NCBI RefSeq assembly: GCF_001424405.1
Contig: NZ_LMPS01000001.1
Coordinates: 334,522 to 398,521, forward strand
Direction of reading: 5' to 3'
Source: Dyadobacter sp. Leaf189
GTDB taxonomy: Bacteria > Bacteroidota > Bacteroidia > Cytophagales > Spirosomataceae
DNA length: 64,000 bases
Below, piece by piece: positions 8,285 to 17,147 of the stretch. Position 1 is the first letter of the stretch. Every line of letters starts with the position of its first letter. The position numbers were made by a program, and so were the translations under genes. The notes below the pieces were generated by a model that was given only the letters and a program-made list of their open reading frames with translations, was not told the DNA's origin and ran no database searches.

Positions 8285-9871
8285 CTATTTCGTCAAAATC
8301 TTGAACTCTACCCTGCGGTTGAGCTGCTGACCTTCGGGTGTGTCGTTTTTCGCAACAGGCACAGTCTCGCCGTAGCCCTTGCTCGCAACGCGGTCTGGTT
8401 CTATGCCTTTGCCAATCAGGTATTCACGTACCGTATCGGCCCGCTCCTGCGACAATTGCAGGTTGAATGCAGCACTACCCGTATTATCCGTGTGTCCGCC
8501 GAGTTCAATGGTAAGTGTCTTGTTTTCTACCATGGACAGAGAAATCCTGTCGAGCTCGGGATAAGATTCCTTGTTCAATGTAGATTTCCCGGTAGCGAAG
8601 AAAATATTGTTTAGCCTTACGATCTGGCCTTCTTCAATCGGGATCAGCTTCAAAGACTTGTTTGCAATTTCCCGGAAATTCTTCCCGGATCCATTGGTTG
8701 TAGAATCTGTCAGATCGACATTCTCACCTTCTGCTATAAAGTTTGGTGCAACAGCCCGCATGCTGTATTTGTATCCGTACGGAAGTACAATCTTGTATTC
8801 GCCCGTAGTCGGGTTGGTAGTTGCGGTACCTACTTCTTCTCCGTCCGCCAGATTTTCATACACGATTGTGGCTTCAACAGGCTTGCCCGTTTTGGAATCG
8901 ATCACTTTTCCGCTGATCATCACAACCGGGTCAGCTGCCGGGATATTTGCAATGGGAGCTTCGGAAGTTGTGTCGCCAGGTGTTGTTTTAGGCCGGAGGT
9001 CAAATCTTACAACATCGCCTTTCCCCTCGGTATCTTTAAAGGAAACCATATATGCATAGTCGCCGAGCGCTGAAATGGTGTAGTAAGCATCATAACCGTC
9101 GGTATTAATGGCAGGTCCGAGATTGACAGGCCGGCTCCATCTTTTCCAGGATTTGTCGATCCGTTTGCTGTAATAAATATCATTGCTTCCCTGCCCGCCC
9201 TTGCGATCGCTCGAAAAATAAAGTGTGACGCCGTCGGGTGCGAGAAAGGGTGTAGTTTCAGTGAATTCGTCCGTGTTAATTTCAGGTCCCAGATCCATCG
9301 GCTTGGTCCATGTACCGTTTTTCTGCTTAAAACTGACGTACATGTTATCGACTTTGCTGTTCTTTTTTTCGCTGAAAGACATAACCAGCGTTTTGCCATC
9401 TGTGGACAGATAACCGCAGTCAAACTGGCCTTTGCTGATCTTGGCATACCCAGGAATTTCGATCTTATTCGGTGCCGACCAGCCTCGTGCCGTTTTTTTG
9501 CTTGTCGAAAATCCCCGGGTCTCGTAGACGCCGTTTTTGTAAGCGCCTTTTAACAAAAGCGTATTTCCGTCGGGAGTAATGCTGTATAACGAGTTGTAAT
9601 CCTCCTTGTTCAATGGAGAAGGAAGCCGCCGCGCCTGTGTCCATTTGTCATTTTTCAATTCAGAATACCAGATATCCTGACTGCCTTTTGCTCCGTGCGT
9701 ATTTTGCGGGTGACTTACCCTCGAAAAGTAAATAGTTTTTCCATCAGGAGAGATAATGGGGCTGATCTCGTTGTATTCTGTATTTACAGTTTTTCCAAGA
9801 TTTTCCAGTTGCCCGAAAGCACTGAGAGATATCAGGCATACAAAAAGGTACAAAATCGAAATACGAATCAT
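8285..9871 (-). CDS. OmpA-family envelope protein with PD40 propeller
   Basis: This 528-residue exported protein has a signal peptide (residues 1-20, ending SAFGQ). Four to five WD40-like PD40/TolB-type repeats follow (about 25-280), seen as recurring segments such as SPDGKTIYFSR, TPDGNTLLLK and APDGVTLYFSSDR. Next comes a carboxypeptidase-regulatory-like beta sandwich (about 318-390, SGKVIDSKTGKPV), and then a C-terminal OmpA domain (about 415-525) with the peptidoglycan-binding signature GHTDNTGSAAFNLQLS. It is probably an outer-membrane-associated or periplasmic protein bound to the wall, of the kind often found with type IX secretion or gliding loci. No such partner lies nearby. Confidence 0.9.
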   Translation of the reverse strand: MIRISILYLFVCLISLSAFGQLENLGKTVNTEYNEISPIISPDGKTIYFSRVSHPQNTHGAKGSQDIWYSELKNDKWTQARRLPSPLNKEDYNSLYSITPDGNTLLLKGAYKNGVYETRGFSTSKKTARGWSAPNKIEIPGYAKISKGQFDCGYLSTDGKTLVMSFSEKKNSKVDNMYVSFKQKNGTWTKPMDLGPEINTDEFTETTPFLAPDGVTLYFSSDRKGGQGSNDIYYSKRIDKSWKRWSRPVNLGPAINTDGYDAYYTISALGDYAYMVSFKDTEGKGDVVRFDLRPKTTPGDTTSEAPIANIPAADPVVMISGKVIDSKTGKPVEATIVYENLADGEEVGTATTNPTTGEYKIVLPYGYKYSMRAVAPNFIAEGENVDLTDSTTNGSGKNFREIANKSLKLIPIEEGQIVRLNNIFFATGKSTLNKESYPELDRISLSMVENKTLTIELGGHTDNTGSAAFNLQLSQERADTVREYLIGKGIEPDRVASKGYGETVPVAKNDTPEGQQLNRRVEFKILTK

Positions 9872-9885
9872 GCAGGGGAGGCTAA

Positions 9886-10482
9886 CTAGTTGTTATCTAC
9901 ATATAACGAGCTATCAAGAGGCTTATTTTCCGGATTTTCGCGTCGGAATATCTCCATTTTCTCCAATAGTTCGGCAGAGTTATTAGCAACTACCAGCAAC
10001 TGTTGATTCTGCGGATGTAAAAAGCCTTCTTCAACCATTTTGTCCAGTTGAAGCAGCAGCAAATCGTAGTATCCATTTACATTGAGCAGACCAATGGGTC
10101 CGTGGAAAATCCGGAGCTGCGCCCAGGTTAGTATCTCGAACAATTCATCGAAAGTGCCATAACCCCCCGGCATCGCAATCACACCATCTGAAAGCGAAAC
10201 CATCTTGGCTTTCCGCTCGTGCATGGTATCTACGAAATGCAGCTCCGAGAGTGTTTTATGGGCATTTTCAAGTTTGGAGAGAAAGTTGGGAATGATCCCC
10301 GTGACAAAACCGCCGTGGTCCATTGCACCGTCGGCGACCCGGCCCATTAAGCCCATATTGCCACCGCCGTATATCAGTTTGATGTTTCGTTTAGCCAGCT
10401 CGTGCCCGAGTTCGTAGGCATTTTCGGCATAAACAGGTTTTTTTCCTGGGTTTGAACCGCAATAAACTACAATGGATTGCAT
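9886..10482 (-). CDS. LOG-family nucleotide 5'-monophosphate phosphoribohydrolase
   Basis: This is a 198-residue TIGR00730/LOG (lysine decarboxylase-like) protein. The family motifs are both present: GGGNMGLMG near residue 40 and PGGYGTFDELFE near residue 107. LOG enzymes release free bases from cytokinin-type or ordinary nucleoside monophosphates by cutting the N-glycosidic bond; they are not lysine decarboxylases despite older names. The length is right for a single Rossmann-like domain. It ends 14 bp before the OmpA gene start and begins 17 bp after the Mur ligase stop, so these genes could share a transcript. The physiological substrate is unknown. Confidence 0.93.
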   Translation of the reverse strand: MQSIVVYCGSNPGKKPVYAENAYELGHELAKRNIKLIYGGGNMGLMGRVADGAMDHGGFVTGIIPNFLSKLENAHKTLSELHFVDTMHERKAKMVSLSDGVIAMPGGYGTFDELFEILTWAQLRIFHGPIGLLNVNGYYDLLLLQLDKMVEEGFLHPQNQQLLVVANNSAELLEKMEIFRRENPENKPLDSSLYVDNN

Positions 10483-10499
10483 AGTGTCAGTGTTGTGGG

Positions 10500-11885
10500 T
10501 TATACTTCAAGAACCGCATTGCTCAATGCTTTCAAATCTAAGTCGCCGAATGTACCTGAGCTCATCAGGAGCAGGTTTGCATTTCGCCAGGTCAGCGATT
10601 TCAGGAATGTTTCCAGCTGACTGGCATCAGTGAAAATCTTCAAATCATCCCTTTTGAATGCAGCGCGGATATCTTCTTCCGAAAGCGCTTCAAGCCGCTT
10701 GTGTTCTACCGTTTGAGGATTGTAATAAATAACTGCAACATCGGCTGCTTTCAGCTTTCTTCTGTATTGAGTCAGAAATGCTTTGTTCAGGCTGCTGAAA
10801 GTGTGCAGCTCGGCACAGGCTACCAGCTGCCGGTTAGGAAACTGCTCTTTCAATGCGGCAGTAGTTGCTTCTACTTTGGAAGGCGCGTGCGCAAAGTCGC
10901 GGTAAACGCTCATCGACTCGGAGCTACCCAGCAGTTCAAGTCGCTTGGATGCGCCTTTGAATGTTTGAATGGCGTTGTAAAATTCTTCATCGGTCACGCC
11001 CAGCCGCTCGCAGACAGCTTTCGCGCCACTGATGTTTTTCATATTATGGTTACCAAAAATCAAGACCGGCACTTCACCCTGCTCTGCGGTAAGCAGGATT
11101 GTTTTACCATTCTCAATCTTGTTAGGGTGTACATTATAAGGGATATTCGCAACATCCGGCCGCTCTTTTTGTCCGATCACATTGAGCATATCATCGGTTT
11201 CATCAAAAATGATTGCGCCCGCCTTTGGCAGAGAATCCGCTAGAAGCTCGAATTGCTTCACGTAAGACTCCCAGGTTGGAAATACATTGAAATGGTCCCA
11301 CGCAATGCCGCTGATTAATGCGATATGCGGCTGATAATGCATGAATTTCGGGGTAGGATCGAGTGGGGAGGTAAAGTATTCATCACCTTCGACAATGATC
11401 ACCGGCGCATTTTCGGATAGCTTCACCATATTATCGAAACCTTCGATCTGCGCGCCTACCAGGTAGTTAAAAATGCGGTTATTGTATTTTAAAACGTGCA
11501 GAACCATGGAGGTAGTGGTGGTTTTGCCGTGACTTCCGGCAATAACCACGCGCTGCTTGCTCTGGCTTTGCTCAAAGATGTATTCAGGATAGGAGTACAC
11601 TTTGATCCCCAGCTCTCGCGCACGGGCAAGCTCAGGGTTGTCCTGCCGGGCATGCATTCCCAGAATAACTGATTGAAGATCAGAAGTTATTTTCTCAGGG
11701 AACCAGCCTGTAACAGCAGGCAAAAGATCGTATTGGGCAAGCCTGCTGGCCGAAGGTTCATATATCTCATCGTCTGATCCCGTAACGATATATCCTTTCA
11801 GGTGAAGCTCGATGGCAAGATTATGCATGACGCTGCCACCTATTGAGATGAAGTGTATTTTAGGCAAGGACGAATTTGGACTCAT
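10500..11885 (-). CDS. mpl: UDP-MurNAc:tripeptide ligase (Mpl-type Mur ligase)
   Basis: This 461-residue Mur ligase is most like Mpl, which reattaches recycled L-Ala-gamma-D-Glu-mDAP to UDP-MurNAc. The protein opens with a Rossmann-like UDP-binding segment (IHFISIGGSVMHNLA). The ATP loop AGSHGKTTTTSMV lies near residue 118, EGDEYF is the central-domain metal motif, and DFAHAPSKV near 340 replaces the usual DYAHHP. The ATG at 11885 is chosen because it starts at the first conserved strand; the frame is open further upstream only into the GC-rich inverted repeat. MurC is the main alternative, but the SIGGS start and DFAHAPSKV favour Mpl. Confidence 0.88.
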   Translation of the reverse strand: MSPNSSLPKIHFISIGGSVMHNLAIELHLKGYIVTGSDDEIYEPSASRLAQYDLLPAVTGWFPEKITSDLQSVILGMHARQDNPELARARELGIKVYSYPEYIFEQSQSKQRVVIAGSHGKTTTTSMVLHVLKYNNRIFNYLVGAQIEGFDNMVKLSENAPVIIVEGDEYFTSPLDPTPKFMHYQPHIALISGIAWDHFNVFPTWESYVKQFELLADSLPKAGAIIFDETDDMLNVIGQKERPDVANIPYNVHPNKIENGKTILLTAEQGEVPVLIFGNHNMKNISGAKAVCERLGVTDEEFYNAIQTFKGASKRLELLGSSESMSVYRDFAHAPSKVEATTAALKEQFPNRQLVACAELHTFSSLNKAFLTQYRRKLKAADVAVIYYNPQTVEHKRLEALSEEDIRAAFKRDDLKIFTDASQLETFLKSLTWRNANLLLMSSGTFGDLDLKALSNAVLEV

Positions 11886-11944
11886 TGATTGGGAAAACTG
11901 ATTTGTCCGAAAGTTAGCAAGAATTGATATTGGGGCAAATAACG

Positions 11945-12041
11945 TTTCGACCGCCGGGCGGCCCCGTCCGCTCAACGTGACAACACGCCAAAACAGACCG
12001 CGTTGTCACATTTAGCGGACGGGGCCGCCCGGCGGTCGAAA
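11945..12041. repeat. Long GC-rich inverted repeat (hairpin)
   Basis: Two perfect 28-bp arms (11945-11972 and 12014-12041) face each other. After four unpaired positions a further perfect 8-bp arm follows (GTGACAAC 11977-11984 with GTTGTCAC 12002-12009), leaving a 17-base loop. The arms are about 80% G+C, far above the flanks. The hairpin starts 2 bases after the ettA stop and ends 59 bases before the mpl ATG, with no T-run after it in the ettA direction. It could act as a strong 3' hairpin or be a relic of a small mobile element. Confidence 0.9.
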
Positions 12042-12043
12042 TG

Positions 12044-13711
12044 TTAAGCCAGTTTTTTGTACTTAATGCGCTTTGGTGTGGCGTCTCCGCCTAGTCTTTT
12101 GCGCCTGTTTTCTTCATATTCAGAGAAGTTTCCCTCAAACCAATACACCTGCGAGTCGCCTTCAAACGCAAGTATGTGCGTGGCAACGCGGTCGAGGAAC
12201 CACCGGTCGTGGGAAATGATTACTGCGCAACCCGCGAAATTTTCCAGACCTTCCTCCAATGCGCGTAATGTGTTTACGTCCAAATCATTGGTCGGCTCAT
12301 CGAGCAGCAGCAGGTTACCGCCTTCTTTGAGCGTCATGGCAAGGTGTACCCGGTTTCTTTCTCCACCAGACAAGTTGCCCACTTTCTTTTCCTGATCGCC
12401 GCCGCCGAAGTTAAAGCGACTTACGTACGCACGTGCATTCGACTGTTTGCCGCCGATCATAATCCAGTCATTTCCGTCGGCAATGCTTTGATATACTGTT
12501 TTAACAGGGTCAAGATTATCGTGTTCCTGATCAACATAAGCCAGCTCCACAGTCTCGCCCACATCGAAGTGGCCTGTAAGTGGTTTCAGCTGTCCGGTGA
12601 TGAGTTTGAAAAGCGTTGTTTTACCAGCACCGTTTGGCCCGATAATACCAACAATTCCATTTGGAGGTAAGGCAAAATTGAGGTTTTCGTAAAGCAGCTT
12701 GTCGCCAAAGCCCATTGAAACATTATGTGCCTCGATCACTTTGTTACCCAGCCTTGGTCCGGCAGGTATGAAGATCTCCAATTTCTCTTCTTTCTCGCGT
12801 CCTTCCTCTCCAAGCAATCTCTCGTATGCGCCCAAACGTGCTTTCGACTTAGCCTGACGGCCTTTTGCGCCCATTCTAACCCACTCCAACTCACGTTGCA
12901 GCGTTTTCTGGCGTTTTGATTCTGTTTTCTCTTCTTTTTTCAGTCGCTCCTGCTTTTGTTCCAGCCACGAAGAATAATTGCCTTTCCACGGAATTCCCTC
13001 GCCGCGATCCAGTTCCAGGATCCAGCCGGCTACATTGTCGAGGAAGTACCTGTCGTGGGTTACCGCAATGACAGTACCTTTATATTGTCTTAAATGCTCT
13101 TCAAGCCAGAGTACCGACTCGGCGTCAAGGTGGTTGGTTGGTTCATCCAGCAAAAGCACGTCGGGTTGGCGGAGCAGGAGCCGGCACAATGCTACCCTGC
13201 GTTTTTCACCACCCGAAAGTGTCGATACCAGCGCATCCGAAGGTGGGCAGCGCAATGCATCCATTGCAATTTCAAGACGGTTATCAAGGTTCCACGCGTC
13301 AGCTGCGTCTAGTTTTTCCTGAACCTCACCTTGTCTTTCAAGTAATTTGTCAAAGTCTGCATCTTCCTCACCGAAGGCTTCATTGATCTGGTCAAACTCT
13401 TTTAAAAGATCGACAATCTCTTGAACACCTTCTTCAACAACTTCTCTGACGGTTTTGGTTGGGTCTAGTTTCGGCTCCTGTTCAAGCATTCCGACGGAGT
13501 AACCGGGCGAGAAAACGACGTCTCCCTGGATGTCTTTATCGATTCCGGCAATAACCCGCAGCAGCGTTGATTTCCCTGAACCATTTAATCCAAGAACCCC
13601 GATTTTTGCACCATAAAAAAAGGATAAATAGATATTTTTAATAATATGCCTGTTGGGAGGAATGATTTTGTTGACCCCAGACATTGAGAAAATAATGGTT
13701 TCGTTACTCAT
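12044..13711 (-). CDS. ettA: ABC-F translation factor, EttA type
   Basis: This 555-residue protein has two ABC ATPase domains and no membrane segments. The first domain has Walker A GLNGSGKST, signature LSGGEKRR and Walker B VLLLDEPTNHLD. The second has GPNGAGKTT, LSGGERNR and LLLLDEPTNDLD. An arm/linker region rich in Lys and Glu lies between (about 245-320). This layout is that of EttA, which binds the ribosomal E site and gates the first peptide bond according to energy state. The start MSNETIIFSM at 13711 is the family-typical one; the frame upstream is untranslated. It is divergent from the DUF349 gene across 71 bp. Confidence 0.94.
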   Translation of the reverse strand: MSNETIIFSMSGVNKIIPPNRHIIKNIYLSFFYGAKIGVLGLNGSGKSTLLRVIAGIDKDIQGDVVFSPGYSVGMLEQEPKLDPTKTVREVVEEGVQEIVDLLKEFDQINEAFGEEDADFDKLLERQGEVQEKLDAADAWNLDNRLEIAMDALRCPPSDALVSTLSGGEKRRVALCRLLLRQPDVLLLDEPTNHLDAESVLWLEEHLRQYKGTVIAVTHDRYFLDNVAGWILELDRGEGIPWKGNYSSWLEQKQERLKKEEKTESKRQKTLQRELEWVRMGAKGRQAKSKARLGAYERLLGEEGREKEEKLEIFIPAGPRLGNKVIEAHNVSMGFGDKLLYENLNFALPPNGIVGIIGPNGAGKTTLFKLITGQLKPLTGHFDVGETVELAYVDQEHDNLDPVKTVYQSIADGNDWIMIGGKQSNARAYVSRFNFGGGDQEKKVGNLSGGERNRVHLAMTLKEGGNLLLLDEPTNDLDVNTLRALEEGLENFAGCAVIISHDRWFLDRVATHILAFEGDSQVYWFEGNFSEYEENRRKRLGGDATPKRIKYKKLA

Positions 13712-13782
13712 TTTTTGTTTAATTTGTGCGTAACAAATATCGTTATATATCCCTACACTTAGCAGATAAAAAAATTGGAAGA

Positions 13783-15063
13783 ATGGAAAATGCCACATTG
13801 AATGATGAATACGGCTACGTTAAGGACAGCAAAGTATTTTTAAAGGGGTATTTAGATTTCCCCGACCGGCAAATTGGAGAAGTTAAAAGGACAGAGCAGG
13901 AGGCGATAGATTATTTTAAAAATCGGTTTAATATCGTCCTGAACAAAGTCGAGCAACTGGAGAAGGAAATAGATGAAGCCCTCAACAAAGGCTCTTATCT
14001 GACCAAACTGATCCAGCTGCAACGTAAGCTGAAAGGTTTTGACGCACTCGGGGATTTTGTCCCTCTGCTGCAGCGACTGGAAGAGAAAGAGGAGTACCTG
14101 AAAGGCTTGATCGAAGTTAACCAGCTCAAAAATCTTGAAATAAAACGTGCACTGATCGAGGATGTCAGAGTGGCTGCCGCTATTGAAGACTATGCTGCCG
14201 CAACCGATCAGATACAAGAAATAAAAGCAAAATGGATCCGTACGGGGCCGGTTGAAAAAGAGTATCAGGAGGAAGTGGAAAGCACATTCCAGCAGATACT
14301 TGACGATTTCTTCCAGCGCCGCCGTGACTATTTCGACGAACAGAATAAGATTAACCAGCAACGCATTGAAGAGTACGAAAAGCTGATTAAGATTACGAAA
14401 ACACTCAGCTACTCACGTGATCTGGACGATGCTTATGCCAAGGCGCGCGATGTGCGCAATGCGTGGAATAATGTAGGAGAAGTACCGCCGAAGCGCTTTT
14501 TCAAAGTGAACAAGGCTTACAGGCACTTCCTGAAATTGTTTTATGATAAATACAATCTTGCAAAAGGCATTGAACCGAAAGTACGCGTAGACCCGCGGAT
14601 TGTGGAACAACAAAAGCTGCTGGCACAAGCCGAAACACTGCTGCGCTCACAGGATATCGTTGAAGCATCGCAGGAAGCGAAAGTGCTGCTTAGCAAGTGG
14701 AAAGAGATCAAAATACCATTCAAGCTGGCCGACAAAGAGCTTGCGGAGCGTTTCAGAATGGTTTGCGATAAAATATTTGAGTTAAGCTACCTGGCGCGCG
14801 TGATCAGCAGAAAGTACCCTGCATTTGAACTGAAAAGTCAGGAAGAACAACTTCGCACCAAGTATAGGGAGCTGGAATGGCTTGCAAAACGTGAAAAGAG
14901 CGATCTTGAATTTGCAATCCTTGAATTCGACAGAACAGCTACCGGCGATCCTGAGCTAGATAAGCAGGCAGCTGGCCGAATCAATATCCAGAAGCGTAAG
15001 GTTCAGATGAAAGAACGCATTCTGGCTGAATTTGACAGGAAGTTGAAAACCATTACCGGGTGA
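13783..15063 (+). CDS. DUF349 domain protein
   Basis: This 426-residue, highly charged, almost entirely helical protein consists of repeated DUF349 units, visible as recurring WK.I-type segments such as QEIKAKWIRTGPV, RNAWNNVGEVPPKRF and LLSKWKEIKIPFK, followed by coiled-coil-like sequence. It has no signal peptide and is expected to be cytosolic. DUF349 proteins are conserved across Bacteroidota with little functional work; some relatives elsewhere bind nucleic acid or translation components. The start MENATLNDEYGYVKD is preferred over the upstream in-frame codons. It is divergently transcribed from ettA. Confidence 0.88.
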   Translation: MENATLNDEYGYVKDSKVFLKGYLDFPDRQIGEVKRTEQEAIDYFKNRFNIVLNKVEQLEKEIDEALNKGSYLTKLIQLQRKLKGFDALGDFVPLLQRLEEKEEYLKGLIEVNQLKNLEIKRALIEDVRVAAAIEDYAAATDQIQEIKAKWIRTGPVEKEYQEEVESTFQQILDDFFQRRRDYFDEQNKINQQRIEEYEKLIKITKTLSYSRDLDDAYAKARDVRNAWNNVGEVPPKRFFKVNKAYRHFLKLFYDKYNLAKGIEPKVRVDPRIVEQQKLLAQAETLLRSQDIVEASQEAKVLLSKWKEIKIPFKLADKELAERFRMVCDKIFELSYLARVISRKYPAFELKSQEEQLRTKYRELEWLAKREKSDLEFAILEFDRTATGDPELDKQAAGRINIQKRKVQMKERILAEFDRKLKTITG

Positions 15064-15085
15064 CGTTCACAGGTTAACGATACGA

Positions 15086-16105
15086 TCACTTCATAGAAGA
15101 TTTGTTGATCACCAAATTAGAAGGCAATACCCTGGTCTCGAATTCGGCCGGGGTATTTTTGCTTTCTATCAAATCCAGTAACAAAGAAGTGGCCTGCTGC
15201 CCCATTTCGAAGGAGGGCTGGGTAATGGAGCTCACCGGCGGATCGAGCAGCGACGACATGGCCAGGTCACAAAAGCCTACCACTGCTACATCGTCGGGCA
15301 TGCGGTAGCCGAGCTGCCGCAATGCGGAATGCACGCCCATTGTAATACGGTCACTTGCGCCGAAAATAGCGTCGGGCCTTTCGCGAAGCGCCATTAACTG
15401 ATAGGTACGCTCGGTACCGCCTGCCTGGGTAATCTCGCTATGCAGTACCCATTCTTCCTGAAAATCAATTCCATGTTTGCGCAATGCATCTTTGTAGCCT
15501 TCCAAACGGAACCGTGTAATGGAAACGGGCTTCGGGCCGGCTATATGCGCGATCCGGCGACAGCCCTGACTGATCAGATGTTCCGTGGCTTCGAATGCGC
15601 CTTTGTAATCGTCTACTCTTACTTTATGCGTTTGCATTGCCTCACTTACCCGGTCAAAAAACACGACCGGAATACCCTGTTCCTGCAGGGAGACGAAATG
15701 ATCAATATTCTCAGACTGACTTGAAATCGCAACCACCAGTCCGTCGACCCTCCTGGAAGCAATGTGCCTGGAAGCAGAACGCTCTCTTTCTAAAAGTTCG
15801 TGGCTCTGATAAATCATGGTATGATACCCGCGGCTGTAAGCAATATCCTCAACACCGCCGATAGCCGAAGAGTAAAAACGGTTGGCAATATCCGGCACGA
15901 TCACCCCGATCGTTTGTGTACGGTTTTTCAGCAGGCTGATTGCAATAGGGTTGGGGTAATAGTTGAGCTGCTCAGCCAGGTTGATGACTTTCTTCTTGGT
16001 TTCCTCGCTGATTTCGCTGCTATCCCTTAATGCGCGCGACACTGTCGATTTGGAAATATTCAGTTGTCGTGCAATCTCTTTGATGGTAATGGAAACCTTT
16101 TTCAT
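15086..16105 (-). CDS. LacI-family transcriptional regulator
   Basis: This 339-residue regulator starts with a LacI-type helix-turn-helix (ITIKEIARQLNISKSTVSRAL, about residues 5-25) and hinge helix (PNPIAISLL), followed by a periplasmic-binding-protein-like effector domain (IGVIVPDIANRFYSS onward). Full length. It faces away from the hexuronate genes and is separated from them by the ECF sigma factor gene, so it is the likely local repressor or activator of the uxu/uxa/kdg genes. That role is inferred from position. The effector would then be a hexuronate or a later pathway intermediate. Confidence 0.93.
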   Translation of the reverse strand: MKKVSITIKEIARQLNISKSTVSRALRDSSEISEETKKKVINLAEQLNYYPNPIAISLLKNRTQTIGVIVPDIANRFYSSAIGGVEDIAYSRGYHTMIYQSHELLERERSASRHIASRRVDGLVVAISSQSENIDHFVSLQEQGIPVVFFDRVSEAMQTHKVRVDDYKGAFEATEHLISQGCRRIAHIAGPKPVSITRFRLEGYKDALRKHGIDFQEEWVLHSEITQAGGTERTYQLMALRERPDAIFGASDRITMGVHSALRQLGYRMPDDVAVVGFCDLAMSSLLDPPVSSITQPSFEMGQQATSLLLDLIESKNTPAEFETRVLPSNLVINKSSMK

Positions 16106-16196
16106 GGAGGATATGGGAATAATGCAATCTTACTAAAAAACCTGTGAAATGCACCAAAGTCGGATGGTTGCACAATTTACCGCATTACAGCAGAAG

Positions 16197-16244
16197 TTCC
16201 GGGAAAAATTCCGGGAACGGGAACGGTTCCGGGAACGGTTGCGT
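16197..16244. repeat. Hexanucleotide repeat array upstream of the sigma factor
   Basis: Eight consecutive 6-base units can be read in register: TTCCGG three times and GAACGG three times, plus two degenerate units (GAAAAA and TTGCGT). The result is three copies of the palindrome TTCCGGGAA at 16197, 16209 and 16227. It lies 92 bases before the lacI ATG and 26 bases before the sigma-gene -7 box, so it may bind the LacI regulator, or may simply be a microsatellite. Confidence 0.7.
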
Positions 16245-16269
16245 GAAATAATTGCTTTTTTTCAAGATT

Positions 16270-16277
16270 TATTTTTG
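16270..16277 (+). promoter_or_regulatory. Candidate -7 element for the ECF sigma gene
   Basis: TATTTTTG is an exact TAnnTTTG match, 106 bases before the ATG at 16384. A TTG lies upstream but at shorter than usual spacing, so only the -7 box is supported. Confidence 0.4.
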
Positions 16278-16383
16278 TGTATCACTGAATCAATGGTTAA
16301 ACTCGGTTCACTGTTGACGAAGATCAGCTACTGCACACCACTACCAATCACGGAAATTTTCTAAACCAACCCAGCCTGAATAC

Positions 16384-16995
16384 ATGGAAGCAAAATCGTT
16401 TACCTGTAAAACATCTTCTGCTACAAATCAGAAAAATTTGTTGGAGAACCTGTTCGGCAAAGTAGTGGCGAACGGCGACTACCATGCTTTCCGCGAGCTC
16501 TTCAACCACCATTACAGATCACTTTGCAACTACGCCATGCGTGTAGTAATCACCCGCGAAATCGCCGAAGAAGTTGTTTCGGATGTGTTTGTGAAACTTT
16601 GGAAAAATCGCGAGCAGATCGAAGTGCATACTTCTTTTCAGGCTTACATTTACCGCGCTGTACGCAACCAGGCGCTGGATTATCTCAAATTGAGGATACA
16701 CCGGCAGAATGAGCGGGAATCGCTGGATTCCGTGCAATGGAACATGACCCACGCTGACCACTTTTCTCCCTGCGAGGAATTGTCGTTCAACGAGTTTTAC
16801 GAGCACGTGGAAGATTGCATTCAGGCACTGCCAAGACAATGCCAGCTGATTTTCCGGCTGAGCCGCGAAGAAGGGCTACGTTATCGTGACATAGCCGAAA
16901 AACTCGCCATCTCGGTCAAAACAGTTGAAACTCAGATGAGCCGCGCATTGAAAGTACTAAGAGAGCGCGTTCCTGAGCACAGGTTGGTAGCTTAG
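16384..16995 (+). CDS. ECF RNA polymerase sigma factor
   Basis: This 203-residue sigma-70 family protein of the Bacteroidota ECF expansion (TIGR02985-like) shows region 2 at about 35-100 (FRELFNHHYRSLCNYAMRV, AEEVVSDVFVKLWKNRE) and region 4 at about 145-195 (LPRQCQLIFRLSREEGLRYRDIAEKLAISVKTVETQMSRA). In this phylum such factors usually work with a FecR-type anti-sigma and a SusC/TonB transporter. Neither is adjacent here; instead uxuA and the hexuronate genes follow. An inverted-repeat element fills the gap before uxuA. Its target genes and its anti-sigma are unknown. Confidence 0.93.
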   Translation: MEAKSFTCKTSSATNQKNLLENLFGKVVANGDYHAFRELFNHHYRSLCNYAMRVVITREIAEEVVSDVFVKLWKNREQIEVHTSFQAYIYRAVRNQALDYLKLRIHRQNERESLDSVQWNMTHADHFSPCEELSFNEFYEHVEDCIQALPRQCQLIFRLSREEGLRYRDIAEKLAISVKTVETQMSRALKVLRERVPEHRLVA

Positions 16996-17000
16996 AAACT

Positions 17001-17134
17001 TCGGCTGTCGGCTTCCGGCAATCGGCTTTTCTTATTTTGAGATATCATTAATAATTACTTGTTGCTGACAGATCATTCTGAAAGCTTGTATAACTAAAAC
17101 TGCTAAAAGCCGACGGCCGAGAGCCGAAAGCCGA
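17001..17134. repeat. Dispersed inverted-repeat element, copy 1
   Basis: Imperfect inverted arms (17001-17030 and 17105-17134) built from repeated CGGCT/AGCCG words surround a 74-bp AT-rich centre. The ends match copy 2 at 55544-55645: 20 of 23 positions on the left (17004-17026) and 22 of 24 on the right (17105-17128). It fills almost the entire gap between the sigma gene and uxuA and ends 13 bases before the uxuA ATG. Confidence 0.8.
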
Positions 17135-17147
17135 TAGCCCCTTAAAA

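Noticed and set aside
16149..16364. ORF giving a Phe/Arg/Glu dipeptide-repeat peptide
   Set aside because: The repeat comes from the 6-base DNA array; the ORF overlaps the predicted sigma-gene promoter and has no family resemblance.
16384..16995. SusC/SusD-FecR type polysaccharide locus around the first sigma factor
   Set aside because: No FecR, SusC or SusD gene is present between 15 and 23 kb, so the usual trans-envelope relay cannot be claimed.
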